Source of the DNA: JBGMEA01 sp964444065
GTDB lineage: Bacteria; Bacillota; Clostridia; Eubacteriales; Anaerofustaceae
NCBI GenBank assembly: GCA_964444065.1
Contig: CAYUFL010000057.1
Span: 1 to 7,845 of the forward strand
Direction of reading: 5' to 3'
Length of the DNA: 7,845 nucleotides
Part shown: positions 6,043 through 7,845 of the stretch, one piece after another
How the letters are laid out: every line of letters begins with the position of its first letter
Numbering within the stretch: position 1 is the stretch's first letter
Position numbers and translations under genes: made by a program
Notes under the pieces: generated by a model
What the model was told of the DNA's origin: nothing
Seen by the model: only the letters and a program-made list of their open reading frames with translations
Database searches by the model: none

Positions 6043-7386
6043 ATGAAACATAAATGCATTGATGTAAGCGAACCGAATCTGTATAAAAATATTTTTCCTT
6101 ACGAAACGCTTCCTGTCGCGGAGTTTGAGAATGCGAAAGAAATCGATGATTTGGTCGATCATGAAATTTGGGTCACGGATACCACACTGAGAGACGGTCA
6201 GCAGTCCATGCGCTCTTTTACGACGGAACAGTCCGTGAAAATTTTCGATTTTCTGCATCGGATCGATAACGAAAGCGGCATCATCAGACAGGCGGAATTT
6301 TTTGTCTACAGCGAGAACGACCGCAATTCGCTCATCGAATGCGTGAAGCTCGGATACCGCTTCCCCGAAATAACTACTTGGATCCGTGCGGATGATCGCG
6401 ATTTTGATTTAATAAAAGATCTCGGTGTGAAGGAAACAGGCATGCTCATGTCCTGTTCCGATTATCATATTTTCAAAAAGCTCAATCTGACCCGAAGCGA
6501 AACTATGTTCAAGTATCTGAGCATCGCGGAATCCTCGCTCAAGGCTGGCATCCGTCCGAGATGTCATCTGGAAGATATCACACGCGCGGATTTTGAAGGC
6601 TTCGTGATACCGCTTGTGAAAAACCTGAAAGATCTTTGCGACGGATACGGCATACCGCTGAAAATCAGGGCATGCGATACGCTTGGTGTCGGTATTCCGT
6701 TTGAACATTCGCCCCTTCCCCGCAGCGTACCGGAAATTATGCGCGCATTGCATGAAGAATGCGGAATGGACAGCAGCGCACTCGAATGGCACGGACATAA
6801 CGATTTCCATTTGGCTGTCGCGAATTCAATGTCCGCGTGGCTCAACGGCTGTGCATCGGTCAATACAACATTGCTCGGCATCGGCGAACGCTGCGGCAAC
6901 ACACCGCTCGAAGGCATGCTGTTCCAATACGCGCAGATCAAAAAAGATACCGCGAATCTGAGATTTGACCTGCTGAACAATGTTGCGGCATTTTTCAGCA
7001 AGGAACTCGAATTTGACATTCACGAAAAATATCCGCTGATGGGTGCCGATTTCAATACGACAAAAGCGGGCATTCACGCTGACGGAATGCTGAAAGATCC
7101 CGAAATATACAATTCATTCAACACGCAGAAAATTCTCGACCGTCCGATTATCATCATGATCAATCAGTCGAGCGGCGTTTCGGGGATTGCGGGATGGATC
7201 AATAATTACTACCATCTGGAAGATACGGCAAAAATCGGCAAACACGATGCGCGCGTCCTGTCCATCAAAAAATGGGTGGATGAAGAATATGCGGGCGGCA
7301 GAACATCCAACATCAACAATGAAGAGCTCAAACTGCTGGTAGAAATCTACCTGCCGGAAATTGCGCGGCGCAAAGCAGTCAAATAA
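6043..7386 (+). CDS. Probable (Re)-citrate synthase (isopropylmalate/homocitrate synthase superfamily)
   Basis: This 447-residue enzyme is a DRE-TIM metallolyase that probably condenses acetyl-CoA with oxaloacetate to citrate with (Re) stereochemistry, the clostridial alternative to ordinary citrate synthase. The TIM barrel opens with WVTDTTLRDGQQS (43-55); RDGQQS replaces the RDGEQS usual in LeuA. Other blocks are QAEFFVYS (83-90), PRCHLEDITRADFEGFVIP (172-190), HGHND (250-254) with metal-binding His250 and His252, GIGERCGN (279-286) and KAGIHADG (341-348). The N-terminal EPNLYKNIFPYE and the PRCHLEDITRADF block are as I recall them from the C. kluyveri enzyme. The length suits a protein without LeuA's C-terminal leucine-binding domain. 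AGGAGG (6032-6037) precedes the ATG by 5 bases. Aconitase follows 28 bases later, which supports a citrate rather than a leucine or homocitrate role. Known members are metal-dependent and oxygen-sensitive. The superfamily is certain; the exact activity is likely. Confidence 0.86.
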   Translation: MKHKCIDVSEPNLYKNIFPYETLPVAEFENAKEIDDLVDHEIWVTDTTLRDGQQSMRSFTTEQSVKIFDFLHRIDNESGIIRQAEFFVYSENDRNSLIECVKLGYRFPEITTWIRADDRDFDLIKDLGVKETGMLMSCSDYHIFKKLNLTRSETMFKYLSIAESSLKAGIRPRCHLEDITRADFEGFVIPLVKNLKDLCDGYGIPLKIRACDTLGVGIPFEHSPLPRSVPEIMRALHEECGMDSSALEWHGHNDFHLAVANSMSAWLNGCASVNTTLLGIGERCGNTPLEGMLFQYAQIKKDTANLRFDLLNNVAAFFSKELEFDIHEKYPLMGADFNTTKAGIHADGMLKDPEIYNSFNTQKILDRPIIIMINQSSGVSGIAGWINNYYHLEDTAKIGKHDARVLSIKKWVDEEYAGGRTSNINNEELKLLVEIYLPEIARRKAVK

Positions 7387-7400
7387 GAAACAACTATTTT

Positions 7401-7406
7401 GGGAGG
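7401..7406 (+). promoter_or_regulatory. Ribosome binding site fixing the TTG start of aconitase
   Basis: GGGAGG (7401-7406) stands 8 bases before TTG 7415. No in-frame ATG appears until codon 19, which would remove the conserved LTLSEKII start of the protein, so the TTG is preferred. Confidence 0.75.
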
Positions 7407-7414
7407 ATATCGTA

Positions 7415-7845
7415 TTGAACCTGACATTATCGGAAAAAATCATCCAAAATCATCTGCTCTCGGGAGAGATGATACCGGGCAGCGGAATTTCAATCCGAAT
7501 CGATAACACACTGACGCAGGACTCCACCGGAACAATGGCGTATCTTCAGTATGAAGCCATTTCGGAAGACCCCGTCAGAACCAAATGTTCCGTCGCTTAT
7601 ATTGATCACAACATGCTGCAGACCGGTCCCGAAAACATGGACGACCATATTTATATCCAGACGGTAACGGATCGTATCGGCGTGATTTTTTCCAGAGCAG
7701 GCAACGGAATCTGCCACAGACTGAATCTGGAACGTTTTTCCAAACCGGGAGAAACATTGCTTGGTTCCGACAGTCATACACCCACCTGCGGCGCGGTCGG
7801 CATGATCGCGATCGGCGCGGGCGGTCTCGATGTTGCCGCCGCAAT
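7415..7845 (+). CDS. acn: Aconitate hydratase, N-terminal part (cut by window end)
   Basis: The first 143 codons of aconitase, which isomerises citrate to isocitrate via cis-aconitate using a [4Fe-4S] cluster. The frame is open to the last base and begins with TTG. Motifs in order are LTLSEKII (3-10), TLTQDSTGTMAYLQYEA (32-48), IDHN (63-66), NGICH (97-101) and LLGSDSHTPTCGAVGMIAIGAGGLDVA (115-141). The TQD, DHN and DSHT blocks match active-site regions of the aconitase superfamily. The cluster cysteines would lie beyond the window. The TQDSTGTMAYLQYEA block fits the bacterial aconitase group of about 640 residues found in anaerobes better than LeuC, the isopropylmalate isomerase large subunit. 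The gene follows the citrate synthase-like gene by 28 bases and should share its transcript. An isocitrate dehydrogenase gene next in line would complete a route to 2-oxoglutarate, but lies outside the window. Confidence 0.93.
   Translation, partial: MNLTLSEKIIQNHLLSGEMIPGSGISIRIDNTLTQDSTGTMAYLQYEAISEDPVRTKCSVAYIDHNMLQTGPENMDDHIYIQTVTDRIGVIFSRAGNGICHRLNLERFSKPGETLLGSDSHTPTCGAVGMIAIGAGGLDVAAA

Noticed and set aside
6043..7386. 2-isopropylmalate synthase (leuA) or homocitrate synthase
   Set aside because: It has RDGQQS rather than RDGEQS, no C-terminal leucine-binding domain, and an aconitase neighbour. The superfamily is shared, so this remains the main alternative.
7415..7845. LeuC, isopropylmalate isomerase large subunit
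   Set aside because: The TQDSTGTMAYLQYEA and NGICH blocks match the aconitase group of anaerobes better, and the upstream gene fits citrate formation.
1..7845. CRISPR array, tRNA, rRNA, insertion sequence or phage genes
   Set aside because: I saw no regularly spaced repeats, no tRNA-like or rRNA sequence, no transposase motif and no terminal inverted repeats in the window.

Overview
The window looks like a draft or metagenome-assembled chromosome piece from an anaerobic member of the Bacillota (Firmicutes). The pointers are strong AGGAGG-type ribosome binding sites, frequent TTG and GTG starts, extended -10 promoters (TGnTATAAT), a stand-alone RlmL/YpsC-type methyltransferase rather than the RlmKL fusion, and an apparent (Re)-citrate synthase next to aconitase, an arrangement typical of anaerobes with a partial TCA cycle. 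Base composition is mixed: sampled 60-base lines are about 27-38% G+C in the left-hand toxin-antitoxin module and about 58% in the methyltransferase and citrate synthase genes. No genus can be assigned safely.

Layout. (1) 1-596, rightward: a YefM/YoeB type II toxin-antitoxin operon with a paired TGTACA operator at the left edge, overlapping genes and its own terminator. (2) 597-663: a convergent terminator region. (3) 664-4464, leftward: an apparent operon lspA - uvrB - rlmL (signal peptidase II, excinuclease subunit B, 23S rRNA methyltransferase) with gaps of 15 and 4 bases. uvrB is interrupted by a 100-N scaffold gap flanked by an exact 55-base duplication. Removing the Ns and one copy restores an in-frame 663-residue UvrB, so the gap is an assembly artefact. 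(4) 4465-4581: a symmetric divergent promoter region. (5) 4582-5829, rightward: an AI-2E/PerM family membrane transporter. (6) 5830-6042: an AT-rich intergenic region with a hairpin, short repeats and an extended -10 promoter. (7) 6043-7845, rightward: a (Re)-citrate synthase-like gene, then the first 143 codons of aconitase, cut by the window end. These two genes would make citrate and isomerise it to isocitrate, probably to supply 2-oxoglutarate and glutamate.

Most genes belong to known families. I see no convincing undescribed system. The items most worth a second look are the false gap in uvrB, the mirror-symmetric divergent promoter with a palindrome where both -35 boxes should be, the YefM/YoeB operator geometry, and the citrate synthase gene that could easily be misannotated as leuA.
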